64,000 nt of DNA from Bacillota bacterium (GTDB lineage: Bacteria > Bacillota > Sulfobacillia > Sulfobacillales > Sulfobacillaceae), in the NCBI GenBank assembly GCA_026627385.1, contig JAPNUR010000012.1:1-64000 (forward strand), read 5' to 3'. The first letter of the stretch is position 1; every line of letters starts with the position of its first letter. The notes beneath the pieces are model-generated. The model saw nothing but the letters and a program-made list of their open reading frames with translations. It was not told the origin of the DNA and did not search any database. Shown piece by piece: positions 26,203 through 36,900 of this stretch. The translations under genes and the position numbers were made by a program.

Positions 26203-28266
26203 TTGACCGTCCCATCACCCATTGTCGGTCGATCAGAATATCTCCAATGGATTCAAGCATGGATCGAGAACGATGATCGCCGCTTTCAGATCATCATGTT
26301 GCACGGACCCGCGGGAATCGGCAAATCCACGTTATTGGAGGCCATCCGCCATACGGCGGAAGGCACCCAGTTCGCCGTGTGGATGACCAACGCCGCTTAT
26401 CTCTCCACTCCCATGGCATGGATTGATTATATGGGCTTTCTCATGCGGCATCATTCGCCGAAGACCGCGCCGGATGTCCTGCCCGCGACGTCCGACCGTA
26501 TCGACGTCTTAAACCACTGTGCCCACACCCTCAGAACTCAACCCACCATCATGCTCATTGACAACGCCGAGTCTTTAGGAATGACGGGCGAGTGGTTGCG
26601 CACGCAGTTTTTACCGCCCTTAAGAGAAGCGCCGGTGCTGCTGGTGATGGCTGCGCGCAATCCCCTGATGGAGTGGGTGACCAGCGCCTTTTGGCAGCAC
26701 CACGTCGTAAAATGGCCGCTTCCCGCGCTCTCGTATGAAGAAACGCGTCACTACCTCATGGCACGCCACCTGGATCCCGACGAATGGGGCGCCGAATTAT
26801 TTCACCGCACCCACGGCCATCCTCTCACCTTGGCCCTGGCCGTCGATCACATGGCCCAGCGCCCTGCCGCCTTGCCTATCCTCTCGCAGACGGTGACTGC
26901 GCACGTGCTGCGTGAGGTGGTGCGCGAAGACTGGATACCCTACCTCGAAGCCCTGGCGCTGGTACAAGAAGCTGATCAGACGACGCTCGAAGCGATTGCC
27001 GAGCGCCCCCTGGGCAGCCTCGACTATCACCAGTTACTCGCCTTGTCGTTCGTCAAGGCCGCTCCCCAAGGATTACGCATGCATGACACAATACGTCAGC
27101 TGTTCATCGACGATTTGCGCCACCGCGACCCGGTCCGCTTTCAGGATCTCCGCCGTCGAGCGCTGAGAGTGTTAAGCGAATGGCGAAGCGCGGATGACGC
27201 GGCCATGCGGCTGAGAACCGGCGCCATTTTACTCGAACTCTACCGCGAAGATTTACCCGTGGGGTCTTGGCTCACCTTCTCCGCCGTGAACCAGTGGTGC
27301 CTAGACAATCGGGTTACACCAGCTGACCGCGCTCTTCTCCATCGCCTGTTGCCGGATGAACCCCGCACACAGCTCTTAAGGTCCGGCGCCCAGCACGAAC
27401 TCCTGGATGCGTTGTTGGATTGTCACCCCGCTGGAGTGCGCGTCATTCGCAGCCCTCGTCACGAGCCGCTAGGCTTCTGGGCCGGGTTATGGCTCTCGGA
27501 GCGCACGATGCCCATCTTGGACGCCTACTTCCCCACGCTCGCGACCGCCCTCGCGGACGAAGCCGCTCGTTACCGGCACGCGCCGGAAGCGCTGGCTGAC
27601 ACCTGCGTGACCGTCTTTTTCTGCTACCGCGATGCCGAGCCGCTGTATACGGTGCAACAGGTGCGCGGGTTGGTTTTGTATGATGCCCTCATTGTCCTTG
27701 GCGGCTCTGTGCGCGTCATCTCCACCTCCGAATATCCCCCGTTTCGCCAGGTGATGCAATCGATGGGACTTCGCCCGCAACGCCTGGCCGCCCCGGGCCA
27801 CGAGCCGGTGGAGGTGTTGGTTGGCGACAAGCGCGGAAAGAATTTTTTGGCCTTTTTGTGGTGGCTCGATCGCTTAGCGGGCCCTCAACCCATCGTCACC
27901 GGGTTCCTATGGCGGGCGGCCGATATTGAGGCGCTCCTAGAGGTGCTCAATGATCATGAGGCCTTCCATCGCTATGTAGTGGGGCGGCAGTTTCCTGGCC
28001 ATGGTGCCCAGGTGCGCCACCGCCTTCTCGAGATCTTGACCCGCTATCCGCCACCGGCGCCTCTCACCACTCTCGAACAGGACTTGCTGCGCGACACATA
28101 TCTCAGTCCGGACTCCGTGTCGACGGCCATTGCCGATCGACTGCACGTGAGCCGCTCCACCTACTATCGGTATCGCAAAATAGCGATTCACAAAACCGCG
28201 TTGTTGATGAATCAGCCAGCCCATACCCCAGCACCGCCTAGCATAGGGCCGCAGTATCCAACCTAG
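26203..28266 (+). CDS. STAND-type ATPase with C-terminal HTH-like region, putative regulator
   Basis: A 687-aa protein. The N-terminus has a P-loop NTPase of the STAND/AAA_16 type: VGRSEYLQW, Walker A HGPAGIGKSTLL near residue 38, then IMLIDNAES as Walker B. The middle is helical, and near residue 550 is an alpha/beta segment of unknown role. The C-terminus contains STAIADRLHVSRSTYYRYRK, which looks like a helix-turn-helix. Such proteins are usually signal-responsive regulators. It starts with TTG behind AAGGGGGG. It converges on the last gene of the lipid operon with only 9 bp between stops, so it is the obvious candidate regulator, though this is not demonstrated. Confidence 0.75.
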   Translation: MTVPSPIVGRSEYLQWIQAWIENDDRRFQIIMLHGPAGIGKSTLLEAIRHTAEGTQFAVWMTNAAYLSTPMAWIDYMGFLMRHHSPKTAPDVLPATSDRIDVLNHCAHTLRTQPTIMLIDNAESLGMTGEWLRTQFLPPLREAPVLLVMAARNPLMEWVTSAFWQHHVVKWPLPALSYEETRHYLMARHLDPDEWGAELFHRTHGHPLTLALAVDHMAQRPAALPILSQTVTAHVLREVVREDWIPYLEALALVQEADQTTLEAIAERPLGSLDYHQLLALSFVKAAPQGLRMHDTIRQLFIDDLRHRDPVRFQDLRRRALRVLSEWRSADDAAMRLRTGAILLELYREDLPVGSWLTFSAVNQWCLDNRVTPADRALLHRLLPDEPRTQLLRSGAQHELLDALLDCHPAGVRVIRSPRHEPLGFWAGLWLSERTMPILDAYFPTLATALADEAARYRHAPEALADTCVTVFFCYRDAEPLYTVQQVRGLVLYDALIVLGGSVRVISTSEYPPFRQVMQSMGLRPQRLAAPGHEPVEVLVGDKRGKNFLAFLWWLDRLAGPQPIVTGFLWRAADIEALLEVLNDHEAFHRYVVGRQFPGHGAQVRHRLLEILTRYPPPAPLTTLEQDLLRDTYLSPDSVSTAIADRLHVSRSTYYRYRKIAIHKTALLMNQPAHTPAPPSIGPQYPT

Positions 28267-28275
28267 GGCGCGTCG

Positions 28276-28944
28276 TCAGCCGCGGCAAAGAGATGATATC
28301 CAGGTGGTCAACCGCATGGACCGAACCAGGGGTGCCGATGGAATACCCGAACACAGCACCGTGACATACCCCGGGTCTAGTGCACAGTCGTAAAAATAAT
28401 AGGTGCCATACGTTTGACAGAGTTGGCGATTGTGCACAAAGGAAATGCTGCGCCAGGGACCCGTTAACCCCGTGCCGAGCGCCTTAAAGTAGCTTTCTTT
28501 GCGCACCCACACGTCGAAAAAGCGGGCGTTCCGCGTCTCTTCATCGTGACACGCCGTCACATACGCATACTCGCCTGCCGTCAGCGCATCGTGTAAGAGA
28601 CCATCGGACACGGGACCCCGTTTTTCTATGTCAATGCCCAGCGGCTCCCGCCCAGTGGCTACCACAACGTAGTCTCCGCTATGCGATACATTAAAGTGCC
28701 AAGGCAATGTGGGTGCGTGCAGTTTGCCCCGGGCATCGCGGACGAGCGCGATTTCCCGTACGGTACCACCGGTGAGTGTCGCCAGGCTCCACCGTGCCAA
28801 GATCTGCGCAATGAGTTTTTGCCGGCGCGCCAGGACATTGGCGCACCGAAGAACCCGAGCGGCGTCGGCCTCAGGAATCAAAGAAAGCCCCTCATCCCAC
28901 CAGGTGTCGTCCCAGCCGTCAAGCTGCACCGCCCAGACCTGCAC
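28276..28944 (-). CDS. Sfp-type 4'-phosphopantetheinyl transferase
   Basis: The enzyme attaches phosphopantetheine to carrier proteins. It has the family motifs FNVSHSGDYVV, GIDIEKRG (Mg-binding D and E) and FFDVWVRKESYFKALG. Its length from the GTG at 28944 (about 222 aa) matches Sfp, with the N-terminus aligning to the start of Sfp. The frame is open to an ATG at 29058, but that would overlap pssA widely. No clear Shine-Dalgarno is visible for the short start. As the last gene of the lipid operon it should activate the tandem carrier domains of the PfaA-like protein. Confidence 0.9.
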   Translation of the reverse strand: MQVWAVQLDGWDDTWWDEGLSLIPEADAARVLRCANVLARRQKLIAQILARWSLATLTGGTVREIALVRDARGKLHAPTLPWHFNVSHSGDYVVVATGREPLGIDIEKRGPVSDGLLHDALTAGEYAYVTACHDEETRNARFFDVWVRKESYFKALGTGLTGPWRSISFVHNRQLCQTYGTYYFYDCALDPGYVTVLCSGIPSAPLVRSMRLTTWISSLCRG

Positions 28945-28955
28945 AGGAATACCGT

Positions 28956-29561
28956 CTAATGCATCCAGAGGGCGATCACCGCCAGAGGCACGAGTCCCAG
29001 CAACATGCGAGTTCCCCAGCCATTTTTGGGATAAAAGAATGAAGAGGTCATCGCCCATCCCCCCACGAGCAAAAATCCCGCCAAGCCAGGCCCTGACACG
29101 CGGTCCGTCAGCACCTGAAAAGCCGTGGCCAACACTAAAAACCAGGCCGCCACGTCAGTTGTCGGCATCCCACGAAAGTAGGCTTGCCCCTCGCGCCACT
29201 CGAGGCCCCGCTCGTTGAAATCTGCCAGGCGCCACATCGCCATCAGCGCGTACCAGATCGCCGAGACCCCCACGACAGCCATATCATGACTCAGGCGAAA
29301 CGCGATCACGCCTGGCAGCACCCCAAAGGCGAGTGCGTCGTTCAAGCTGTCTAGCTGGGCACCGATCGCGCTCTCCTGGTGCCAGCGGCGGGCCACCCAG
29401 CCGTCCGCCCGATCCGTAGCCAGCGCCACCGCCAGGCCTGTTAACGCCCAGCTGAGGTCATCCCTCACGGTCAGCAACACCGCTGCCATGGCCGCCACAC
29501 TGCCGATGGAGGTGACAAGGCTCGCGCCCGTCAGCCGTCGCCACACGCTAGGCCCAATCAC
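28956..29561 (-). CDS. pssA: CDP-alcohol phosphatidyltransferase, PssA-like
   Basis: An integral membrane enzyme (201 aa) with the CDP-alcohol transferase signature near residue 50: DGWVARRW, then eight residues to G, and the two aspartates in QLDSLND. In this context, between cdsA and psd, the best reading is phosphatidylserine synthase, which makes PS from CDP-diacylglycerol and serine. A PgsA-type enzyme cannot be excluded by motif alone. The GTG start has GGGAGG eight bases upstream and lies five bases after cdsA. Confidence 0.82.
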   Translation of the reverse strand: MIGPSVWRRLTGASLVTSIGSVAAMAAVLLTVRDDLSWALTGLAVALATDRADGWVARRWHQESAIGAQLDSLNDALAFGVLPGVIAFRLSHDMAVVGVSAIWYALMAMWRLADFNERGLEWREGQAYFRGMPTTDVAAWFLVLATAFQVLTDRVSGPGLAGFLLVGGWAMTSSFFYPKNGWGTRMLLGLVPLAVIALWMH

Positions 29562-29566
29562 ACTCT

Positions 29567-30424
29567 TTACCTCCCTAACCCCAGGAAATGCCACAGCCAC
29601 AAAAATGCCGGCGCCACCATCATGATGTTGTCAAAACGGTCCAAAATGCCGCCATGACCGGGCAAAAATCCGCTAAAGTCCTTAATGTTCAGATGACGCT
29701 TGATCTTCGAAAAGGAGAGATCGCCGAGATTGCCCATAAAGACGATGGACATGCCCACCCCCATCGCCATGAGTCCATTAGCTCCCATCATCAAGCGAAG
29801 GGGGTGATAGGCTAAGGCGACCCCTATGGCGGTTCCCATCGCCCCCGCGACATACCCTTCCAGGGTTTTTCCGGGGCTGATGGCAGCCACGATATGACGG
29901 TGTCCGCACAGATGACCGCCAAAATACCCAAAGGCATCATTCATTTGCAACAAGAAAATGAACGTCAGGGCGCCCGCCGGACTCAGGATAGCCAGACGTG
30001 CCCAGGACCCCATGCCCATCCCCACAATACCCAACGCCAGGGCCATGGCAAAACCGCGGCCTGCCACTACTCGACCGGGCATTACCCAGGACGCCAAAAC
30101 CGTGAGACCCCACACCGCCAGCAGCCACACGCTCGCCCCAAAGGGCGCCGTCGCGGCAGCGGCCACCCCGAGACCGCCGGCCAGGGTCAAGGCCAGCCAT
30201 GACACCCGCCAGTTGCGGCTGATCTCGTAAAGCCCGCCCGCGACCACGAGTGCCGTGAGGCCCCAGACCCCCCAGCGCCTTAACGCCAGTGCCAACGTCA
30301 GCACGGCCAAAATGCCGATCAACGTCAGGCTCCGCCGCACTGTCTGGTGGTGATGCAGGATTAAAGCCCCCATCAAGGCAGGCAGGATAAACGCGAGGAC
30401 GACCGCATCAAATCGCCATAACAT
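29567..30424 (-). CDS. cdsA: phosphatidate cytidylyltransferase CdsA
   Basis: A multi-spanning membrane protein (285 aa) that turns phosphatidic acid and CTP into CDP-diacylglycerol. The C-terminal signature is unmistakable: SKIKRHLNIKDFSGFLPGHG followed by GILDRFDN. GKTLEGYVAGA is also typical. It starts four bases after psd. A housekeeping cdsA would normally sit with uppS/dxr/frr; finding one inside a lipid-synthase operon suggests a dedicated copy. Confidence 0.93.
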   Translation of the reverse strand: MLWRFDAVVLAFILPALMGALILHHHQTVRRSLTLIGILAVLTLALALRRWGVWGLTALVVAGGLYEISRNWRVSWLALTLAGGLGVAAAATAPFGASVWLLAVWGLTVLASWVMPGRVVAGRGFAMALALGIVGMGMGSWARLAILSPAGALTFIFLLQMNDAFGYFGGHLCGHRHIVAAISPGKTLEGYVAGAMGTAIGVALAYHPLRLMMGANGLMAMGVGMSIVFMGNLGDLSFSKIKRHLNIKDFSGFLPGHGGILDRFDNIMMVAPAFLWLWHFLGLGR

Positions 30425-30428
30425 GCGC

Positions 30429-31268
30429 TCACCCCCCGCCTCTCGGAGTGCGTCCTAGCGCCATGCCCATGCGAAGCCGCATGCCGACCATCCCCGGATC
30501 CGGCGTCACCCGTTGAGCTTCCGCAAGGACAATGACCGTTGAACCGAACGTGAAGGCGCCTAATTCCTCGCCGCGGGTCACTGCCTTGGACGGATTGAGC
30601 CACACCTGTTTTACAGCCAGGGGGCGGCGATTGGTGTGAAGCTCAGGCGCAAAGGCTAAGGTGATGCCGCCTACCACGAACGCTCCCACCATCACCACCG
30701 CCACCCGCCCCATCGGCGTAGCCAAGTAGGTGACGACCCGTTCATTCTGAACAAAGAGATCCGGCACCGCCTGAACTCCGTGGTCGTTCACCGGATAAAG
30801 GGTGCCGGGCACATGCGCGTAACCGATAATGTCGCCCGATATTGGTGCGTGCACCCGGTGGTAGTCGCGGGGGCTGAGATAAATCGTCCAGTACCAGCCG
30901 CCACAAAACTCCTGGGCAAGGTGGCTGTCACCGGATAACAACCGCTCGACCGTGTACACTCGTCCCTTGGCCTGGATTAAGGTGCCGTCGGCCAGCGCAC
31001 CATGCTGGGCCAGTACCCCATCGCACGGGCTCACCAGGAGCGACGGGTCGTTCGCTACAGGCCGCGCACCCGGTGCCAGACGCCGCGTAAAAAACTCCGC
31101 CAACGTCGCGTATTCATCGAGCGGTTTTTCGAGTTCTGACACGTCAATCCCATACCGTTCGACAAAATACCCAATGGCAGGACGGCTTAAGGTGCTCCGC
31201 GCATACCATCCTACGATCCGCGTCCAGGATCGCCGCGGAAACCCCCGGTATAGCGGTAACGGTTTCAT
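30429..31268 (-). CDS. psd: phosphatidylserine decarboxylase
   Basis: A pyruvoyl-dependent decarboxylase (279 aa) that makes phosphatidylethanolamine from phosphatidylserine. The segment ELGAFTFGSTVI near residue 236 contains the GST self-cleavage site where the serine becomes the pyruvoyl group. LSPRDYHRVHAPISG carries the usual aspartate and histidines. The ATG overlaps the upstream stop by one base (TAATG). It completes a three-step cdsA-pssA-psd head-group pathway inside the operon. Confidence 0.92.
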   Translation of the reverse strand: MKPLPLYRGFPRRSWTRIVGWYARSTLSRPAIGYFVERYGIDVSELEKPLDEYATLAEFFTRRLAPGARPVANDPSLLVSPCDGVLAQHGALADGTLIQAKGRVYTVERLLSGDSHLAQEFCGGWYWTIYLSPRDYHRVHAPISGDIIGYAHVPGTLYPVNDHGVQAVPDLFVQNERVVTYLATPMGRVAVVMVGAFVVGGITLAFAPELHTNRRPLAVKQVWLNPSKAVTRGEELGAFTFGSTVIVLAEAQRVTPDPGMVGMRLRMGMALGRTPRGGG

Positions 31269-32410
31269 TAAGGCTCCCCTCCTTGCCACACGCGGGCGGC
31301 CAGGGCGCTCAAGGCTGCCACACCCGCCAGGGCCACTAAGATCACGCGCAATTCCTGGGCCGTACCCACGGGAGAACCCCGCGCCACCCAAGAGGCGCCC
31401 AACAACAACAGACTGGCGGCCAGCGTGGCATAATTGACCGCGTTATTAAAGACTTCCAACGGCCGGCTATCGCCACCGTCGCGTTGCCGCCGCGTGGCCT
31501 CCCGCCGCGCGCCCACCTCAAAGGCCCCGTAACAAAGCCCAGCGCCGACACCGATGGCAAGCAAGAGCCCATACCGCTCATCGCCGAGCCAAAGCCAAAG
31601 TGTGCAGAGAAAGAATCCCGCCCCGGCATAGACCGACATGTCGCGGGTAAGATACCCCATGAGATAAGCAGCCATCGCCGCACTCACATTCATGGCCGCC
31701 AATAGCCACCCGGCATGGGTCACCGGCTCCGGCGGGCGATAGAGGGCACGCACAATCAATACCGCCCCGGCAGCAAATAAGCTGGCTAATGTGGCGACGG
31801 CAATCACATAGAGGAGAAACAAGGCTGAACCGCCTGGTTCCCGCGCGCTGGGCCCGCGTTCTCCCGGGGAATGGGGTACCGGGCCTAAAGCGCGGGAGAA
31901 CCCCCAGCTCCCAACGCATATCACCGCCAGCACCACCCCTTCCACGAAACTTCGTCCCGCATAAGCAAACCACACGGGAGCCACAACAATCCCTGCAATC
32001 TGGGCTAATGCGGCCTTGACCGCATGTTGATGGGGATCGTGCCTCCCGGACGACACCAGCGAGCGATCGATGATGTCGAGAAGGCCGTAACCCACGCTGC
32101 GGCAGATCGCATACAGCCCCACAAAGACTGCCGCGGGCACCGGGGTCAACTCCATAAGGAGCGTTGTTCCCATAATCAGCCAACCCAAGGCGGTCGCTCG
32201 GTGCACCTGGCGTTGGGACATGGTGCGACCCAGCCAATGCAAGACCCTGACGAGAATAATCGCAGCCAGGGCGCCAGACAAAAGACAACCGCCGAGCCAC
32301 CCACTCCCGAATGACCGCGCCTCGAAGTACGCTTGGGGGATCATGCTTTGAAGGCCGGTCGCCACGAACGACAACACAAAATACAGCACATACCGCGGGG
32401 CTAACTTCAC
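31268..32410 (-). CDS. MFS-type membrane transporter
   Basis: A hydrophobic protein (about 380 aa) with roughly ten to twelve membrane segments and short charged loops such as GRTMSQRQVHRATA, the usual MFS loop 2-3 position. No substrate can be inferred from sequence. The GTG start overlaps the pfaD stop (GTGA) and replaces a much longer spurious upstream frame. Its place between the synthase and phospholipid genes suggests lysolipid or lipid transport, similar to LplT-like flippases, but this is only contextual. Confidence 0.75.
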   Translation of the reverse strand: MKLAPRYVLYFVLSFVATGLQSMIPQAYFEARSFGSGWLGGCLLSGALAAIILVRVLHWLGRTMSQRQVHRATALGWLIMGTTLLMELTPVPAAVFVGLYAICRSVGYGLLDIIDRSLVSSGRHDPHQHAVKAALAQIAGIVVAPVWFAYAGRSFVEGVVLAVICVGSWGFSRALGPVPHSPGERGPSAREPGGSALFLLYVIAVATLASLFAAGAVLIVRALYRPPEPVTHAGWLLAAMNVSAAMAAYLMGYLTRDMSVYAGAGFFLCTLWLWLGDERYGLLLAIGVGAGLCYGAFEVGARREATRRQRDGGDSRPLEVFNNAVNYATLAASLLLLGASWVARGSPVGTAQELRVILVALAGVAALSALAARVWQGGEP

Positions 32411-33987
32411 TGGAGGACCAACGGCCGCGGCCGATAACGGTAATCCCAAGGGATATCGAGCCCGCATAGCCGAAGCTGCTGCACGCGCATCATGACAGCC
32501 GTTCCTTCCATGAGGTTCAAAGCGATTTGTTCCGCCGTGCGCCCGTCGAGCGGCTCGAGAAACGACCCACGCACCCAGTCGTTGAACGCACCGAGTGCCG
32601 GACCGCACCACAATTGGTAATCCTCGCGGCGATCCTCGACACCTGTGGCGGCCCAGCGGCTGGCGTGTGCGAGATACCACCGGAAGACTAAGGCCATGCG
32701 AAATTTTTCGTCTCGCGCCGCACGGTCTAAAACGGCTGGGTCTCGCTCGCGAAAATATTGCTCGGTCTCGGCCCAAACAGCATCCACCGGGGCGCGAAAA
32801 ATTTCCGCTTCCAGGCGCTGCTTGAGGGCTTCAGGTACGTCAGCCAAGCCTTGATATGTGGTATACAGCTGATACAAGAAATCGGCCCGCTGAGGGAAAA
32901 ATGTGCCGCGCCTTAACACCTGGACGCGTACCCCCAGCTCAAACATGTCGGCAGCAGGAGCCATGGTCACATCCGCAATGGTGGCCCGCGCCAGCATCTC
33001 CTTGGCCAGCGGCGCCACGCCCGCCTCGCAAGTGGTTTGATTAACCGATCCGGTCATCACGTAGGCCGCCCCGAGACTAAAAGCTGCCGCCAAGGCTTCC
33101 GGGGTGCCGAGCCCGCCTGCTGCGCCAATGTGCAAGGCCACCTCGGGGGGATAACGGCGGCGGAATTCCTGGTACACGGAGAAAATCGCCGGAAACAGGG
33201 CACTCAGCGGCCGGTTGTCGGTGTGACCGCCTGAATCGGCCTCAACCGTCACCGCTTCCGCCACCGGGATTTGCCGCGCCAGATCCGCTTCTTCGGGCTT
33301 CAGCGCGCCGCGTTGCACCAATTCGCGCAAGAGTGCGTCGGGAGCCGGGGCGAGAAATTGCCGGGCAAGCTCTGGCCGGGATAGTTTGGCAAAGAGGTGG
33401 TGACGGCGTTGAATTTGCCCGTCGTGGCCTCGCTTGAGCCCGGTTGCGCTGAGGCGCACCACATTGGCGTTAATGGCCAAATAGGCGGACGCCGAAATGA
33501 GGGGGACGCCCTCGGTCAAGTAAAGATCCACCACGCGGCTTTCCTCCCGGGGATTGGCGGGGTTATGAATAAGATTGGTTCCCCAGGCCAACCTGAGCGG
33601 ATCCAGTTGCGCACGAATTTCGGTGAGAGCAGAGCGAATGGCTGTGAGGGAGAGTCCACCCGCCCCAAAAAATCCGAGCATGCCCAAGCGGCCTAGTGCT
33701 ATGACCAACGCTGGGGTGGCAATACCCCCGGCCATCTCTCCGGCAATATAGGGAAAGCGGAGGTGGTATCTGGCCCCAAAGGTGGGATCGCCAAGCCACT
33801 CCGGATAGAGCGGCGGCACCAAGGCCACCAGTTGCCAGGGGGGTGCTGGATGTGACGCGGCCGCCAGGCCGACGGCCCCATCGTGATTCCGCACCACCAT
33901 CAACGGCTCCCGGATTTGCTCGAGGGCTGTCACGATCGCCTCCGGATCCCGCAACACCGGATTCGTCCCCACCTTGTGAGCTAGCAT
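32407..33987 (-). CDS. pfaD: PfaD-like enoyl reductase (NPD/2-nitropropane dioxygenase fold)
   Basis: An FMN TIM-barrel reductase (526 aa) of the trans-acting enoyl-reductase type used by PUFA and related synthases. Family segments include YIAGEMAGGIATPALVIALG, LGFFGAGGLS, NLIHNP, VTVEADSGGHTDNRPL, HIGAAGGLGTPEALAAAFSL and YVMTGSVNQ, and a long C-terminal helical part that includes QLYTTYQGL. It should reduce enoyl intermediates on the PfaA-like carrier domains. It overlaps pfaC by 7 bp with a GGGGGG site upstream of the ATG. Confidence 0.92.
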   Translation of the reverse strand: MLAHKVGTNPVLRDPEAIVTALEQIREPLMVVRNHDGAVGLAAASHPAPPWQLVALVPPLYPEWLGDPTFGARYHLRFPYIAGEMAGGIATPALVIALGRLGMLGFFGAGGLSLTAIRSALTEIRAQLDPLRLAWGTNLIHNPANPREESRVVDLYLTEGVPLISASAYLAINANVVRLSATGLKRGHDGQIQRRHHLFAKLSRPELARQFLAPAPDALLRELVQRGALKPEEADLARQIPVAEAVTVEADSGGHTDNRPLSALFPAIFSVYQEFRRRYPPEVALHIGAAGGLGTPEALAAAFSLGAAYVMTGSVNQTTCEAGVAPLAKEMLARATIADVTMAPAADMFELGVRVQVLRRGTFFPQRADFLYQLYTTYQGLADVPEALKQRLEAEIFRAPVDAVWAETEQYFRERDPAVLDRAARDEKFRMALVFRWYLAHASRWAATGVEDRREDYQLWCGPALGAFNDWVRGSFLEPLDGRTAEQIALNLMEGTAVMMRVQQLRLCGLDIPWDYRYRPRPLVLQ

Positions 33988-36900
33988 TCTACATCCCCCC
34001 TTGTCCCCATGCCATGCTCGTCACCATCGGGAGGAGCCCACTCAATGGCCGGTGGTTTGCGCCCCCAAAGTGCTGCCACGGCGCGGGCAAGCCAGCGGCC
34101 TTCCGCGGTCGCCGGCAAGACCACCCGCCCGCGATGGCCGGCCAAGACAGCCTTTGTGTCGGCGCCGGGATCGGAGAGATGCTGGAGCAAGACGGCCATG
34201 ACCGCTTCCGGCTCATCAACGCCCGTGCGCGCCATCCAGTCGCTGACGCGCTCTTCCAACGCGACCTGGAGATCATTGGGCTCCTCCTCTTCCGGTCTTC
34301 CCCCCAGTTCGTTGATCGCCTGAAGCACCCATTCAATGCGCGATTTATATCCCATGGTCTTCAAAGCTGCCGGCTGAATCACAGGTCCCCAGTAATAATC
34401 TTGGCGGGCATAATGCCAGGGAAATTCCTGGCGCGAGGCGAGCTGATGGTTTGGCAGCCCCCCGCGAAAGCGCACCGGCACCACTGGCACGTCGAGATCC
34501 ATGGCCAAATCGAGCCAGAGGCCGCTCATCACCGTCGTGGGCTCGCGCCCACTCAATGATCGCGTGCCCGCCACATGGACCAGCACCGAAGTGCCGCCTT
34601 TAAGCCGCTCCGACACCTGCCGAATGGTGTCGAGCACGGCCGATCCCTCGGCGCGATTCACAAAGATCAGGCTGTCCGGAATGGACACGCCCGGGTACTC
34701 TTGCGCCCACGCCATCCACCGCCCGATCCATGAGGTGCGGTGTTCCTGCTTCGCCACCGCCGCCACCGGCCGGTCACCCAACGTCCCGGCAACCAAAGAC
34801 AGCAGCATGGATTCGACCCCGGTTTGGTGATTGGCCAGGTACAGCACCGGGCCCGATCGCACCCGCTCCCATCCGGCGGGATCGGACAACACCACCTCGC
34901 CCACAAAGCCGTCGAGAAGCGCCGCCCACACATCTTCCATAAACCACCCGGCTCTCCCACTGTGGCGCGCGATGTACTGACGCACGGAGGCCACGTGAAG
35001 CGGACCGCGAATGCCTGGGCCGGTGACTCTCACCCCCGCCGGGCCAAATGACGCCTCAAACGGATAGGGGTTCAAGGGATACGCGGGATCTACTGCGCAC
35101 CTTTCGTCCCATCGCACCGTCAGACGCCCGGGATGCTGATGAACGAGGGACGCGAGCCAATCTTTGGCCGCGACAGCGCCGAGAACACTTTTCTCGTTCG
35201 AATCAAGGCCATAGACGGATTCGAGAGTCCCGGGAAACCAATTCACGTCCGAGATGGCGCGGCTCTCAAGGATACCGCCCGTAGGGCTCACATCGGCAAG
35301 AAGCGCCTGGGGCACATAGCCTTCGCGAAGCAACAACCGCCGCCGCTCCCGACCCGAGAGCCGTCCCCAGGGTCCCGTAGGGAAGAGTCGCACCCGGCCG
35401 GTCACCGCCGCCCACAGTTGGCCACCGATCCGGAGCTGGGCCACATAAATCCTCTCGTCGCCAGGCACCGCACGGTCCGCTGGCTCAGCCCGGCGCACCT
35501 CGCAGTTCACGCGGCCGCCCTCGGGCGGGACGCTAAAAAATTCGACGCTGATCCATTCAATCGGAAAGGCAGCCACGGGTTCCACGGCATAGCTGGGGCC
35601 GGTGCGGGGATGAAGATAGAGAGCGCCAATCATCTGTCCGACGCCGTCCAGGAGGGCCATGCCCACGGTGCCGCAAAGTTCGCCGCCTGCCGGCACTTTG
35701 AAGACAGCGCGAGCGCCGTCGTCGCTTAACCATAATGCCCGAATCACCTGCAGCGCCGGGCCATGCACCAACACCCCGTCGTGATACACCCGATGTGCCA
35801 TAATCACGTTTTGCAGGGGAGGGAGCGGTTCAGTCCCCGCCTTCGGGTATGTCGGCTGAAACTCAAAGTGCCCACGAGCGACGGGCTCGAATCGTGACAG
35901 TGTCGGGTCACACGCGTCCCGCCACAGGGAAAGCGTGGCATCCACACCCTCGCCACCCGCCGGATCCACCGCCAGCTGAAGACGAAGGGGCTCGTCGGCG
36001 ACAATCCATCGGTTCACCCGAAGATGGGCAATCCGGGTGAGGACCCGCTCGGGAAGCGTTCGGCCAATCTGAGACGCCATCCATTCAGCCACATAGGCCA
36101 AGGGCCAGGCGGGCCGTGTGAGGGTCGGCCGGTGATCGGAGATCCACGGGTGGTCTACGGGGTTCCAGACCTCCTGAAGCGGGCCTGGGGTGTCTCGTGG
36201 TGCCGGCACCTTGTCCGCTACCACCTCAAGGCGCTGAATTTCATAAATCAAAAGCCCGTCCACCCACACCCTGGCGTCGGCTTCAATACGGACGGTCTTC
36301 TCGTCCTCGGTCACCCGCCGCATGTCGGCTTCCACTGTCATCATCTGGTGATGGGGCAAAATCTGGCCGCGGTATTTCCACTGAAACGACTCTTCCCCTA
36401 GCCGGATGCTGGCCGGGTCCATCTCCGCTGCCCACCGGTGCTCGATGAACCATGCCGCGAGTTGAAAGGCGGCTTGGAGCCCTAACGATCCCGGCTGCAC
36501 CGGATCTTGGTAAAAATGCGCACGAAAACACCAATCGCCCGGGTCCAGGCGCTTGACACCGCGCGCCGCACCAAGCCCCTGGGATCCGCCATGAGGCCAG
36601 TACCCCGTGATCTCCTCAAGCACGCAAAGCGTCGGTTTGGTGCGGTCCTCTTCGCCAGGGCAAAGCGGCCAGTGGACCGCCGACGCATCCTCCCTTAAGG
36701 GAGCCGCGCCCACAATGCCGCTTTGACTTTTTAGCGCCTCGGCCGTAAAGTGGCCAAACGTCGTCGTCAGTTCTGCCACCGGCTCGTTGTTCCACCATAA
36801 CTGGACCATGAAACGTTCAATCACCAGGGATCCCACCCGGTCCAAGGCGGTCAGCGTGGCCTGGGCAAACACGGTGCCGGCTGTTTTCGGGAGCGGCCCC

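Noticed and set aside
24710-26260. N-terminal extension of the aminotransferase to 516 codons
   Set aside because: The first 126 codons cover the divergent promoter region and the STAND start; a strong AGGAGG and the family N-terminus place the start at 25882.
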